DNA of 64,000 nt from positions 94,765 through 158,764 of the forward strand of contig CAZRBY010000001.1 in NCBI GenBank assembly GCA_964598495.1. Reading direction: 5' to 3'. Shown piece by piece: positions 34,747 to 42,718 of the stretch. Within the stretch, counting starts at the first letter, position 1. Each line of letters starts with the position of its first letter. The stretch is from Cacconaster sp964598495 (lineage in GTDB: Bacteria > Bacteroidota > Bacteroidia > Bacteroidales > UBA932). Made by a program: the position numbers and the translations under genes. The notes beneath the pieces are model-generated. The model saw nothing but the letters and a program-made list of their open reading frames with translations, was not told the DNA's origin and did not search any database.

Positions 34747-36075
34747 TTATTTGTTTTGGGGTTCCAAAATGAGTATTCTGTGGCCTTCGGCAAGCTTTTT
34801 TGACCATATAAAGTAACCTGTGGCACTAAGATGAATACCATCCGTGGTATATTCATCGGCAAGGTCCCCGTTAGCGTCGCTCAGAAGCGATGCGATATCA
34901 AGATAAATATATCCGTATCTGTCTTGTGCGGCACTGAGCAGCTTGTTGAGTTCAGATATTCTCTCGTTGTTGCCTTCGTAGAATTTTGTCTTGGGATTGA
35001 GAGGGAGAGTGCTCTGCACGTAAATGAGAGCCTTGGGCATCTTTTCCTTTAGTTTGACGATGAGTGACTCGTATTTAGCCCAAAGTTCCGAAATAGGAAG
35101 TTCATTGTCGTTGAGAAGATCGTTGGTAGAGATGATCAGGAAGATTTTATTGGCGTTTTCATCAGTTATTTCATCAATCCTGTCGATAATACCCTCTACA
35201 ACGTCTCCGCTGATACCTCGATTTAGAATGTTGAGGAACGGGAATAATTCTTTCCAGGGAGCATTATTAATGAGGCTGTTGCCGAGCATTACTACCGACA
35301 ACTCCTCGCTGTTAGGCAATGAGCGGAATATGGAAAGACGGTGATTGTAGTGGTCAAATCTTTCGGCTTTTACCTCGCCTTCCTGTGCCTTATTTAGGGC
35401 GGTCAGCCCCACAAAAGGTTCGATGGCCTTTGCATATGCTTCGTAACCGGCTCCATTAAGTAGCATTCCGTTCCAGCTGTAGGCTGGATTGATGGCTCCG
35501 CTCTCATCTGTAAGCACATTTGCCATATCAATAAAGGTAAAACCATTGTCGTCGGCAAATTCAGCCAGAGAGTTGTTGAGTTCTGTAGTCTGTACTACCT
35601 GTTCAGCCGTCATCTCTTCCAGAGGAGTGACTCCGATATAATAAATGGCGCTCTCAGAGGATGCTTTTTTTATGATTTTGCAGATTTCAGCTACGCGTTC
35701 AAGTATTGCAGAATTGTTATCCCCATGCATTATGTCCCTTGCGCCTGCACTCAAAAAGATTTTTTTGGGCTTAGCTTTGGCAATAGTGCCGATTCTATAG
35801 CGAAGATGTTCTGTGCCGTCATATGTGATACCTCTGCCTATAACTTTAACCGATCCGAAGAAATCACTCCACATGCCCCTGTCGATAAAGTCGTCACCGA
35901 CCAATACGATATTGGATGTATCCACCGGCAATTCGGCGTACAAGGTGTGTTTTTCAAGGAAATAGGGTTCGTTGGTATACCAGGAAGGCTCAACAGCCGT
36001 CTCCTGTTTGCAGGAAGCGGTAAATATCACTGCGACAAATGTCGCAAGAGTCAATAGAAATAGTTGTTTTCTCAT
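34747..36075 (-). CDS. Lipoprotein with two SGNH/GDSL hydrolase domains, the first degenerate
   Basis: A 442-residue lipoprotein (lipobox TASC near residue 22) with two tandem SGNH esterase-like domains. The second domain has an intact set of blocks: VMLGNSLI (block I, nucleophile Ser), GISGD (block II Gly), STNDLLND (block III Asn) and DGIHLS (block V Asp-x-x-His). In the first domain the nucleophile position reads GDDF, block III reads GARD and the Asp-His pair is lost (SWNGMLLNG), so it looks catalytically dead. SGNH lipoproteins often act on acetylated sugars or lipids; the substrate is unknown. Five bases separate it from aspS. Confidence 0.85.
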   Translation of the reverse strand: MRKQLFLLTLATFVAVIFTASCKQETAVEPSWYTNEPYFLEKHTLYAELPVDTSNIVLVGDDFIDRGMWSDFFGSVKVIGRGITYDGTEHLRYRIGTIAKAKPKKIFLSAGARDIMHGDNNSAILERVAEICKIIKKASSESAIYYIGVTPLEEMTAEQVVQTTELNNSLAEFADDNGFTFIDMANVLTDESGAINPAYSWNGMLLNGAGYEAYAKAIEPFVGLTALNKAQEGEVKAERFDHYNHRLSIFRSLPNSEELSVVMLGNSLINNAPWKELFPFLNILNRGISGDVVEGIIDRIDEITDENANKIFLIISTNDLLNDNELPISELWAKYESLIVKLKEKMPKALIYVQSTLPLNPKTKFYEGNNERISELNKLLSAAQDRYGYIYLDIASLLSDANGDLADEYTTDGIHLSATGYFIWSKKLAEGHRILILEPQNK

Positions 36076-36094
36076 TTTATCATTGATTTTATCG

Positions 36095-37198
36095 TTATAC
36101 ATTGAAAAGAAAGTGCATTATGTCGCCATCTTGTACTACATACTCTTTGCCTTCACTATTGATTTTCCCGGCAGCGCGGCAGGCAGCCTCCGATCCCAGT
36201 GCAACATAATCATCATATTTGATCACCTCGGCACGAATAAATCCTTTCTCGAAGTCGGTATGGATAACTCCGGCGGCTTTCGGAGCTTTGTCGCCCTTTT
36301 TGATGGTCCAAGCCCTTACCTCAGGCTCTCCTACCGTGAAAAAGTTCTGCAGGTTGAGTAGCGAATAAGCCGACTTTATCAGACGCACCAAACCGGAAGT
36401 CTCAAGTCCGATTTCCCGCAGAAACATCTCCCTCTCCTCAAAACTTTCGAGTTCTGCAATCTCGGATTCAATTTTGGCTGCAATAACCAATATCTCCGCA
36501 TTTTCGCCATTAACGGACTCGCGTAACATCTCCACATAGTCATTACCGGAAGCAGCAGAGGCCTCATCCACATTGCAGACATACATCACGGGCTTGCCGG
36601 TGAGAAGGCAGAACTCCTTCGCAATCTTTGCATCTTCAGCATTCTCAATCGCTACCTCACGGGCGTTACGTCCCATCTCAAGCACCTCTTTGTATCTCAT
36701 TAGCAATTCAAGCACCCTTTTAGCTTGCTTGTCACCGCCGGATTGTGCTTGTTTCTCTACTTTGACAATACGGTTGTTGACCATATCCAGATCCTTGATC
36801 TGGAGTTCTATATCTACAATTTCCTTGTCTCTTACAGGGTTGACGCTGCCGTCCACATGGGCCACATTGGGGTCGTCAAAACAGCGGAGTACATGTAAAA
36901 TCGCATCGGTCTCTCGAATATTGGCCAGAAACTGGTTTCCAAGGCCTTCGCCTTTGCTGGCTCCCTTGACAAGCCCCGCAATATCAACTATTTCAACCGT
37001 GGCGGGTATTACACGACGAGGTTTGACCATCTTTTGGAGAACCGTAAGCCTCGTGTCAGGTACGGTGGTAAAACCTATGTTGGGCTCTATCGTGCAAAAC
37101 GGGAAATTGGCTGCTTGTGCTCTGGAGGAGCTGATGCAGTTGAAAAGAGTTGACTTTCCGACATTTGGCAAACCTACTATTCCACATCTTAATGGCAT
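36095..37198 (-). CDS. ychF: Redox-regulated ATPase YchF (Obg-like)
   Basis: P-loop ATPase of the Obg superfamily (ATP- rather than GTP-preferring) linked to translation and stress. The 367-residue protein has Walker A GLPNVGKST at 9-17, the DIAGLVKGASKGEGLGNQF switch and a C-terminal TGS domain ending VQDGDIMHFLFNV. It is probably the first gene of the transcript that continues into the SGNH lipoprotein and aspS. Two TAnnTTTG matches lie upstream (minus strand, 37250-37243 and 37303-37296), neither with a clear -33 partner. Confidence 0.95.
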   Translation of the reverse strand: MPLRCGIVGLPNVGKSTLFNCISSSRAQAANFPFCTIEPNIGFTTVPDTRLTVLQKMVKPRRVIPATVEIVDIAGLVKGASKGEGLGNQFLANIRETDAILHVLRCFDDPNVAHVDGSVNPVRDKEIVDIELQIKDLDMVNNRIVKVEKQAQSGGDKQAKRVLELLMRYKEVLEMGRNAREVAIENAEDAKIAKEFCLLTGKPVMYVCNVDEASAASGNDYVEMLRESVNGENAEILVIAAKIESEIAELESFEEREMFLREIGLETSGLVRLIKSAYSLLNLQNFFTVGEPEVRAWTIKKGDKAPKAAGVIHTDFEKGFIRAEVIKYDDYVALGSEAACRAAGKINSEGKEYVVQDGDIMHFLFNV

Positions 37199-37334
37199 AT
37201 CTAAATAGCTACAGCAATTTTTATAATAATATCCAATATATTCAAAAATACTCTAATAAAATTCAAGAAAAAGGGTATATACATTGAATAATCTGCAAAA
37301 GTAACAATTATTTATTTATCTTAGCGTCCAAACG

Positions 37335-37340
37335 AGGAGG
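37335..37340 (+). promoter_or_regulatory. Shine-Dalgarno sequence of the endonuclease gene
   Basis: AGGAGG, six bases before the ATG at 37347. A perfect site is unusual in Bacteroidetes, where most genes lack one, and it supports this start over the GTG one codon earlier. Confidence 0.65.
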
Positions 37341-37346
37341 TATGTG

Positions 37347-38366
37347 ATGTTGGGATTATTTTTGGGCGTTCTGCTCATTTTTGCAACTCCGTTTCAGGAG
37401 CCTGCGCAAGAAGAAATCAGAGTGATGTTTTGGAATGTCGAGAATTATTTCGACCCCTTTGATGATGAGAAAACAAATGATGAGGATTTTATCCATGGAG
37501 GCCGATATAGTTGGTCTTGGAAGCGGTTTTTGCGTAAACGCAATGCCATTGCCAAGGTGATAGTCTCTGCTGCAGAGGAACTTGGAGGATGGCCTGATCT
37601 GGTGGGATTGTGCGAGGTGGAAAACAGGATGGTGCTTCGCCAGCTTACGGAGCAGACACCTTTGGTGCGTCTGGATTGGGGTATAGTACACTACGAATCG
37701 CCTGACATTCGCGGTATAGATGTGGCGCTGCTTTATCGTAAGGAGAGGTTTAGAGTATTGGAGTCGAGAGCGGTAGAGGTAATTCTTCCCGACAGTTCCG
37801 TTACGCGCGACATTTTGTATGTATGCGGCGTCCCGTTGCAGGGAAAAGGAGCACCGGATACACTCCATTTATTTATCAATCACTGGCCATCGAAATTGAG
37901 CGACGATTCAGACCTTTCTTCGCGCAGAATGGCTGCCGCATATGCTTTGCGAGAGGCGGTGGATTCGGTAAGAACCATTTCGCCGGAGGCGGAAATCATA
38001 GTAATGGGTGATTTCAATGATACACCTGATTCCCGTATTCTGGCAGATTTTTCTCAGGAAATGAGGCTGTGTGCTCCGGCTGCCGATGTATATTTAAAGG
38101 GACTGGGTTCCATCAAGTACAAAGGCGTCTGGGAGCTTATAGATCATTTTTTCCTTTCCGGAAACCTTTCCGAAAGGATTGTTCGCTGGGATGACGGTGC
38201 TCTTATGCGCATCTTTGCTCCCGCTTTTTTGTTCGAGAAAGATAGAGAGTTTATAGGGCGTAGGCCCAGGCGAACCTTCATAGGACCGCGATACAACGGA
38301 GGAGTGAGCGACCACCTTCCTATTTTGCTGCGATTGCAGCGAAAAATGCATATATTTGCACAATGA
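37347..38366 (+). CDS. Endonuclease/exonuclease/phosphatase family protein
   Basis: About 339 residues with a hydrophobic N-terminus (signal peptide or anchor), then the EEP fold: FWNVENYF (catalytic Asn), CEVEN (Glu), MGDFNDTP (Asp/Asn) and SDHLPI (the catalytic Asp-His). Members are phosphodiesterases acting on nucleic acids or phospholipids; an exported enzyme would act on extracellular DNA or lipids. The stop overlaps thyA by 4 bases (ATGA), so it is in the folate operon, although a direct role there is not evident. Confidence 0.85.
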   Translation: MLGLFLGVLLIFATPFQEPAQEEIRVMFWNVENYFDPFDDEKTNDEDFIHGGRYSWSWKRFLRKRNAIAKVIVSAAEELGGWPDLVGLCEVENRMVLRQLTEQTPLVRLDWGIVHYESPDIRGIDVALLYRKERFRVLESRAVEVILPDSSVTRDILYVCGVPLQGKGAPDTLHLFINHWPSKLSDDSDLSSRRMAAAYALREAVDSVRTISPEAEIIVMGDFNDTPDSRILADFSQEMRLCAPAADVYLKGLGSIKYKGVWELIDHFFLSGNLSERIVRWDDGALMRIFAPAFLFEKDREFIGRRPRRTFIGPRYNGGVSDHLPILLRLQRKMHIFAQ

Positions 38367-39157
38367 AACAGTATCTTGACCTGCTCGAACATATAATGCG
38401 GGACGGCACTGACAAGAGCGACCGCACCGGTACCGGCACACGGAGCATTTTCGGTTACCAAATGCGCTTTGACCTCAATCATGGTTTTCCTGCGCTGACT
38501 ACCAAAAAACTTCATCTGAGGTCCATAATCTACGAGCTGCTGTGGTTTATTGCAGGAGATACGAATATCCGCTACCTCAACGAACATGGAGTGACCATCT
38601 GGGACGAATGGGCAGATGCCAATGGTAATTTGGGCCCTATCTACGGCCACCAATGGCGTAGCTGGCCTGCTCCTGAAGGAGGGACAATCGATCAATTGAC
38701 TTCACTTGTCGAATCTCTTAAGAACAATCCAGATTCGCGCCGCCATATCGTTTCCGCTTGGAACGTGGCAGAGGTAGGAAAAATGGCTCTTCCGCCCTGT
38801 CATGCGCTATTTCAGTTCTACGTGGCCGGAGGAAAGCTCTCATGTCAGCTATACCAGCGCAGTGCCGATGTATTTCTTGGCGTACCATTCAATATAGCAT
38901 CCTATGCGCTGCTGACCATGATGCTGGCGCAGGTATGCGGCTATCTCCCGGGAGAGTTTATCCATACCTTTGGCGATGCTCATATCTACCAAAACCATTT
39001 TGAGCAGGTGGCTTTGCAGCTCTCCCGTGAGCCGCGACCACTACCCAATATGCATATCAACCCCGACAAGAAAGATCTCTTCAGCTTTGAGTATGAGGAT
39101 TTCACTCTCGAAGGATATGATCCCCACCCGGGCATAAAAGCCCCCATTGCCGTATGA
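38363..39157 (+). CDS. thyA: Thymidylate synthase
   Basis: Converts dUMP to dTMP with methylene-tetrahydrofolate as the one-carbon donor. The 264-residue protein has the length of the E. coli enzyme. It has DRTGTGT near residue 20, the nucleophile Cys146 in PPCHALFQF, and the dUMP-binding QRSADVFLG and PFNIASYA segments. It overlaps folA by 4 bases, so dihydrofolate produced here is regenerated by the next gene's product. Confidence 0.97.
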   Translation: MKQYLDLLEHIMRDGTDKSDRTGTGTRSIFGYQMRFDLNHGFPALTTKKLHLRSIIYELLWFIAGDTNIRYLNEHGVTIWDEWADANGNLGPIYGHQWRSWPAPEGGTIDQLTSLVESLKNNPDSRRHIVSAWNVAEVGKMALPPCHALFQFYVAGGKLSCQLYQRSADVFLGVPFNIASYALLTMMLAQVCGYLPGEFIHTFGDAHIYQNHFEQVALQLSREPRPLPNMHINPDKKDLFSFEYEDFTLEGYDPHPGIKAPIAV

Positions 39158-39690
39158 CCAGAGTACCCGTCATCTCCCTTATTGCAGCCGTTGCAACGGA
39201 TGGAGCCATCGGTAAAGGCAACGCCATGCCCTGGCACATTTCCGAGGATCTTAAGTATTTCAAGCGTGTTACCTTTGGCAAATGCGTCATAATGGGGCGC
39301 AAAACCTGGGAATCCCTCGGCTGTAAGCCTCTCCCCGGACGTGATAATATCGTTATCAGCCGCTCTGTTTTTGCGGATGACCGACAGAAATCTCCTTCGC
39401 GGCTGCACTTTGTCCGCTCCCTCGAGAGTGCTCTCGACCTTGCATTTGCCATTGCTGCGGAAGCCGGACAGAATGAAGTGTTTATCATCGGCGGAGGCCG
39501 TATTTATCGCCAAGCATTGGAGAGGGCCTCAAGAGTTTATATAACCAGAGTGCATACAACCGTTCCCGAAGCGGATGTTTTTTTCCCGGATCTCGATCCG
39601 AAAAAATGGCATATCGCTACCCGAAGCGGCATCGCTACGGATGAAAAATCAGGTTTAAACTATGAATTTTTGATATATGAGTGCAAATAA
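39154..39690 (+). CDS. folA: Dihydrofolate reductase
   Basis: Reduces dihydrofolate to tetrahydrofolate with NADPH, replacing the folate oxidised by ThyA. The 178-residue enzyme shows MPWHISEDLKYFKRVT near residue 25 (Trp and the acidic residue of the folate pocket), VIMGRKTWESL, and FIIGGGRIY near the C-terminus. It overlaps thyA by 4 bases and the transporter by 14 bases. Confidence 0.96.
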   Translation: MTRVPVISLIAAVATDGAIGKGNAMPWHISEDLKYFKRVTFGKCVIMGRKTWESLGCKPLPGRDNIVISRSVFADDRQKSPSRLHFVRSLESALDLAFAIAAEAGQNEVFIIGGGRIYRQALERASRVYITRVHTTVPEADVFFPDLDPKKWHIATRSGIATDEKSGLNYEFLIYECK

Positions 39691-41044
39691 ATCACAGTCG
39701 TCAGGCGCTACCGGACGCGATTCGTTTACCAGTTCATTCGGAGTGCTAGTAGCACTGGCAGGTTCTGCTGTCGGACTGGGTAATCTCTGGAGGTTCCCCT
39801 ATTTGGTGGGAGAAAATGGCGGTGCCGCCTTCATTTTTATTTATGTTGCTTTCGTCTTTATCCTCTGTCTTCCGATAATGTATTCGGAATTCATTATCGG
39901 GCGCAGAAGCCAAAGGAACGCTTTTGGAGCCTTCAAGGTGCTTGCTCCCGGTTCCAAATGGGGGATTGTCGGCATTTTCTCGGTACTCTCGGCTCTCTGT
40001 ATCCTGTCGTTTTACAGTGTTGTTGGAGGATGGTCGATAGAATATCTGGTCAAAGCCATATCTTTTGATTTTACCCGTGAGGCCGGAGGCAATCTTGACA
40101 TGATGTTCGGTGATTTTGTTTCCTCTCCGATAAAGCCCCTTATTTGGCATGTGGTGTTCCTGCTTCTCACAGCTCTTGTGGTGATTGCCGGAATCAAAAA
40201 AGGTATAGAGAGATATACCAAACTTATGATGCCGATGCTTTTTGTGATGATCATCATCATTGCCGTACGTTCGGTTACCCTTGAAGGAGCAAAGGAGGGT
40301 ATCAACTATCTTTTTAAGCCGGATTTTTCCAAAGTGACTTTTAATACCCTGCTTTCTGCATTGGGGCAGGCATTTTTCTCGCTTTCCATAGGCTGCGGAA
40401 CGATAATGACCTATGCATCCTATGTCAGCAAAAGCGAAAATATAGTAAAGACATCCGCACTTACGGCAGTAGCAGACACCACTTTTGCCATAATTGCAGG
40501 TTGCGCAATCATGCCGGCGGTATTTGCTTTTGGAATAAGCCCTGGAGAGGGCCCCGGTCTGGTATTTATAACATTACCCAGAATTTTTGCACAGATGCCG
40601 CTTGGAGGTGTGTTGGCAATTGTTTTCTTCTTTATACTTCTCATTGCGGCCCTGACCTCTTCCATTTCTTTGCTTGAGGTGGTTGTGGCCTATCTCAAGG
40701 AGGAGTTCAAGATGAAGCGCACCACAGCAGTGATCATCGGTTCCTCAATTTTCCTTTTAACTGGATGTCTCGCTTCTCTCTCTATGGGGGTGCTTTCAGG
40801 CGTCAAGATATTTGGAAAGACTTTCTTTGATCTCTTTGACACCCTTTCTTCCGACTTTTTCCTGACTACATGCGGTCTGCTCGTTGTAATTTTTGTGGGC
40901 TGGAGACTCGGCAAAGCCAATGTGATGGACGAACTCACCAATAGTGGTACTCTCAAGCTTCCAAAATGGTTCACAGAAATGACATTCTTTATCATTCGCT
41001 TTGTTGCACCGGTAACTATTTTGGTTATAATGATATTTGGGTAG
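39677..41044 (+). CDS. Sodium-dependent neurotransmitter-symporter (SNF) family transporter
   Basis: A 455-residue inner-membrane protein of the LeuT/SNF family, which uses the sodium gradient to import amino acids or related solutes. Residues 25-50 carry the Na1/substrate signature GSAVGLGNLWRFPYLVGENG. About eleven membrane helices are predicted from the hydrophobicity. It overlaps folA by 14 bases and ends the operon. Specificity cannot be read from sequence. Confidence 0.9.
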   Translation: MSANKSQSSGATGRDSFTSSFGVLVALAGSAVGLGNLWRFPYLVGENGGAAFIFIYVAFVFILCLPIMYSEFIIGRRSQRNAFGAFKVLAPGSKWGIVGIFSVLSALCILSFYSVVGGWSIEYLVKAISFDFTREAGGNLDMMFGDFVSSPIKPLIWHVVFLLLTALVVIAGIKKGIERYTKLMMPMLFVMIIIIAVRSVTLEGAKEGINYLFKPDFSKVTFNTLLSALGQAFFSLSIGCGTIMTYASYVSKSENIVKTSALTAVADTTFAIIAGCAIMPAVFAFGISPGEGPGLVFITLPRIFAQMPLGGVLAIVFFFILLIAALTSSISLLEVVVAYLKEEFKMKRTTAVIIGSSIFLLTGCLASLSMGVLSGVKIFGKTFFDLFDTLSSDFFLTTCGLLVVIFVGWRLGKANVMDELTNSGTLKLPKWFTEMTFFIIRFVAPVTILVIMIFG

Positions 41045-41061
41045 TTTCGAGTTGGTAGTAT
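41044..41061. repeat. 18-bp direct repeat, left copy
   Basis: GTTTCGAGTTGGTAGTAT, starting on the last base of the transporter stop codon. An identical copy lies at 42585-42602, on the far side of the ATPase gene. Flanking bases differ (A/C here, G/G there). Confidence 0.85.
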
Positions 41062-41183
41062 CTAGTGTGTAGTTGCGCGTGGAATTGATAATTAAGAACT
41101 AAAGTAAAAATAATAACTATTGGCCTTTGGCCATGAGCCATTAGCATTTTATAATCCAACGGCCAACAACTAACAGTTAACAG
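41062..41183. other. Intergenic region of self-similar short repeats
   Basis: 122 bases between the direct repeat and the ATPase stop, made of TAAC/TAGC/GGCC word repeats (for example TTGGCCTTTGGCCA at 41122, then CTAATAGCTAATAG near the ATPase stop). No ORF, promoter or RNA gene was seen. Confidence 0.5.
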
Positions 41184-42473
41184 CTAATAGCTAATAGTCT
41201 TTACTTTGAATATCCATTCATAGAGAGGAATAACCTCTACATCATCAATTCGATCTGTTTGATTATAGGTGATAATGGTTTTTGAAGCCACTTTTAGCTT
41301 TGGGTCGATTACTTCAAAGCCGTATAATTCGCGTTCACGGTTTTTACTCTCTAAATCGTAACAAACCTGAAATGCGTGCCATATTCCATCTCGGCGAGCG
41401 ATATAATCGCACTCTTCCGATGTGCGAACGAAAGCAATATCTTCGTATTTAGCATGTATGAGTTGGTTATATACGGCATTTTCGAGCAATTTTCCCGAAT
41501 TTGGTGAAAAGCTGACCCCAACGGCAGAAATCAGTCCGTTGTCAGCACTATATACTTTCCGTTCCGGACGCGTATTTTCTTTCGCGGAAAAAGAAAAGTT
41601 GCTTATTTCATTTAACACATAAGCTTGTTCAGCGTATTCAATATATTTTTTTATAGTGTTTTCGCTGTTGCCGAGCGCCTTACTTAGAGTACTATATCGG
41701 TGGCGAGTTGCTGTGTTGGTAAGCAGGTAATGCATAGTACTATAAAATGCTCTTGTGTCGCGCACACCGTTATAAGCTATACAATCTTTCAGTACAATTG
41801 AATCGTAATAGCTTTGCAGCAGTTCGATCTTTAAATCATCGGGAAGTTCACCGATGGCTATTTCCGGAAATCCGCCAAAAATGAGATATTTGTTGAGCAG
41901 GCTCAGTACTTCGCTCTTACGTGTGTTTGCTATAAGTAAGTCGGTAATTCCATTTATGGAAAATATTTCTTTTAGCGAGAGCGGACGAACTACATCGGAA
42001 ACATACCGACCTGATAGCAATGTGGCAAACTGTCGTTGTAACAAATCGGACGTTGAGCCGGTAACATATATTTTTTTGAAGCGCTTAGTATCGTAAGCTC
42101 CCTTTACAAACAGCTCCCAATTGGTTACCTGTTGTACTTCATCCAAAAATAAATAGGTTGCTTTTGTGCCCGTAAGGACCTCTGCTTGCTCTATCATACC
42201 GTATATTCCTGCAGGATTACTCCAAACAGGTGTAAAGATCGGTTCGTCCATGTTGAGCGTCAATATTTCGCGCGGGTTAACACCTTCATCTATCAGATGG
42301 TTTATAATCAACTGAAACAGTGATGACTTTCCGCTGCGACGTATTCCAGTTAGCACATGAATATGTGGAAGAACCATTTTTTTTATCAGTTCGGACAATA
42401 ACTCACGGTCGTGTAAGCCATTATATTTGCCTACATTCCAGTGTCGGTTTAAACGTATAAGCGTATCGTTCAT
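41184..42473 (-). CDS. AAA+ ATPase with DUF4143 domain
   Basis: A 429-residue protein of the DUF4143 ATPase family, frequent in Bacteroidetes and often seen as a laterally acquired orphan. Walker A GIRRSGKSS is at residues 43-51 and Walker B LFLDEVQ at 108-114, with VTGSTSDLL as sensor 1. The C-terminal DUF4143 region has a restriction-endonuclease-like feel (DYIARRDG), but catalytic residues cannot be assigned. It is visibly richer in A+T than its neighbours, flanked by 18-bp direct repeats, and preceded by operator-like inverted repeats. Function is unknown; the family is linked to DNA transactions or mobile defence loci only by association. Confidence 0.85.
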   Translation of the reverse strand: MNDTLIRLNRHWNVGKYNGLHDRELLSELIKKMVLPHIHVLTGIRRSGKSSLFQLIINHLIDEGVNPREILTLNMDEPIFTPVWSNPAGIYGMIEQAEVLTGTKATYLFLDEVQQVTNWELFVKGAYDTKRFKKIYVTGSTSDLLQRQFATLLSGRYVSDVVRPLSLKEIFSINGITDLLIANTRKSEVLSLLNKYLIFGGFPEIAIGELPDDLKIELLQSYYDSIVLKDCIAYNGVRDTRAFYSTMHYLLTNTATRHRYSTLSKALGNSENTIKKYIEYAEQAYVLNEISNFSFSAKENTRPERKVYSADNGLISAVGVSFSPNSGKLLENAVYNQLIHAKYEDIAFVRTSEECDYIARRDGIWHAFQVCYDLESKNRERELYGFEVIDPKLKVASKTIITYNQTDRIDDVEVIPLYEWIFKVKTISY

Positions 42474-42498
42474 AATATTGATTTTTAGAAATCCACCA

Positions 42499-42506
42499 CA
42501 AAGATA
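42499..42506 (-). promoter_or_regulatory. Candidate -7 element of the ATPase gene
   Basis: TATCTTTG on the minus strand, an exact TAnnTTTG match, 25 bases before the ATPase ATG. An upstream TTG is 22 bases away, inside the left arm of the inverted repeat. Confidence 0.5.
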
Positions 42507-42517
42507 GTGATAAAACT

Positions 42518-42581
42518 TTAATTATCCGCAATATATTGAGGATAATTAGTTATTTATCGTCAGTATGCTGCGGATAATTAA
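42518..42581. repeat. Operator-like repeat upstream of the ATPase
   Basis: TTAATTATCCGCA (42518-42530) and TGCGGATAATTAA (42569-42581) form a perfect 13-base inverted repeat. A third copy of the core, GGATAATTA, lies between them at 42540-42548. The left arm overlaps the putative -33 region of the ATPase promoter, so it may be a binding site for an autoregulator. Confidence 0.65.
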
Positions 42582-42584
42582 TTG

Positions 42585-42602
42585 GTTTCGAGTTGGTAGT
42601 AT
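42585..42602. repeat. 18-bp direct repeat, right copy
   Basis: Identical to 41044-41061. The two copies bracket 1523 bases containing only the ATPase gene and its operator-like repeats. Confidence 0.85.
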
Positions 42603-42611
42603 GGAGTATAT

Positions 42612-42650
42612 AAAAAAGCTCCGGATTAATGATTCTCAATCCGGAACTTT
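42612..42650 (-). terminator. Rho-independent terminator, minus strand
   Basis: Stem TTCCGGATT/AATCCGGAG (right arm 42638-42645, left arm 42620-42627) followed on the minus strand by a run of T (42617-42612). It ends the OmpA/TPR lipoprotein transcript. Confidence 0.75.
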
Positions 42651-42667
42651 AATACTCAGAACTGAAA

Positions 42668-42701
42668 CTGAAAACGGGTGGCCGTAACCACCCATTTTCA
42701 G
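42668..42701 (-). terminator. Second stem-loop after the OmpA/TPR lipoprotein gene
   Basis: A 14-base stem with one mismatch (CTGAAAACGGGTGG 42668-42681 with CCACCCATTTTCAG 42688-42701) just downstream of the minus-strand stop at 42719. It lacks a long T tract of its own and probably acts together with the terminator at 42612-42650. Confidence 0.55.
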
Positions 42702-42718
42702 TTTGGAAGTTGCTTTAA

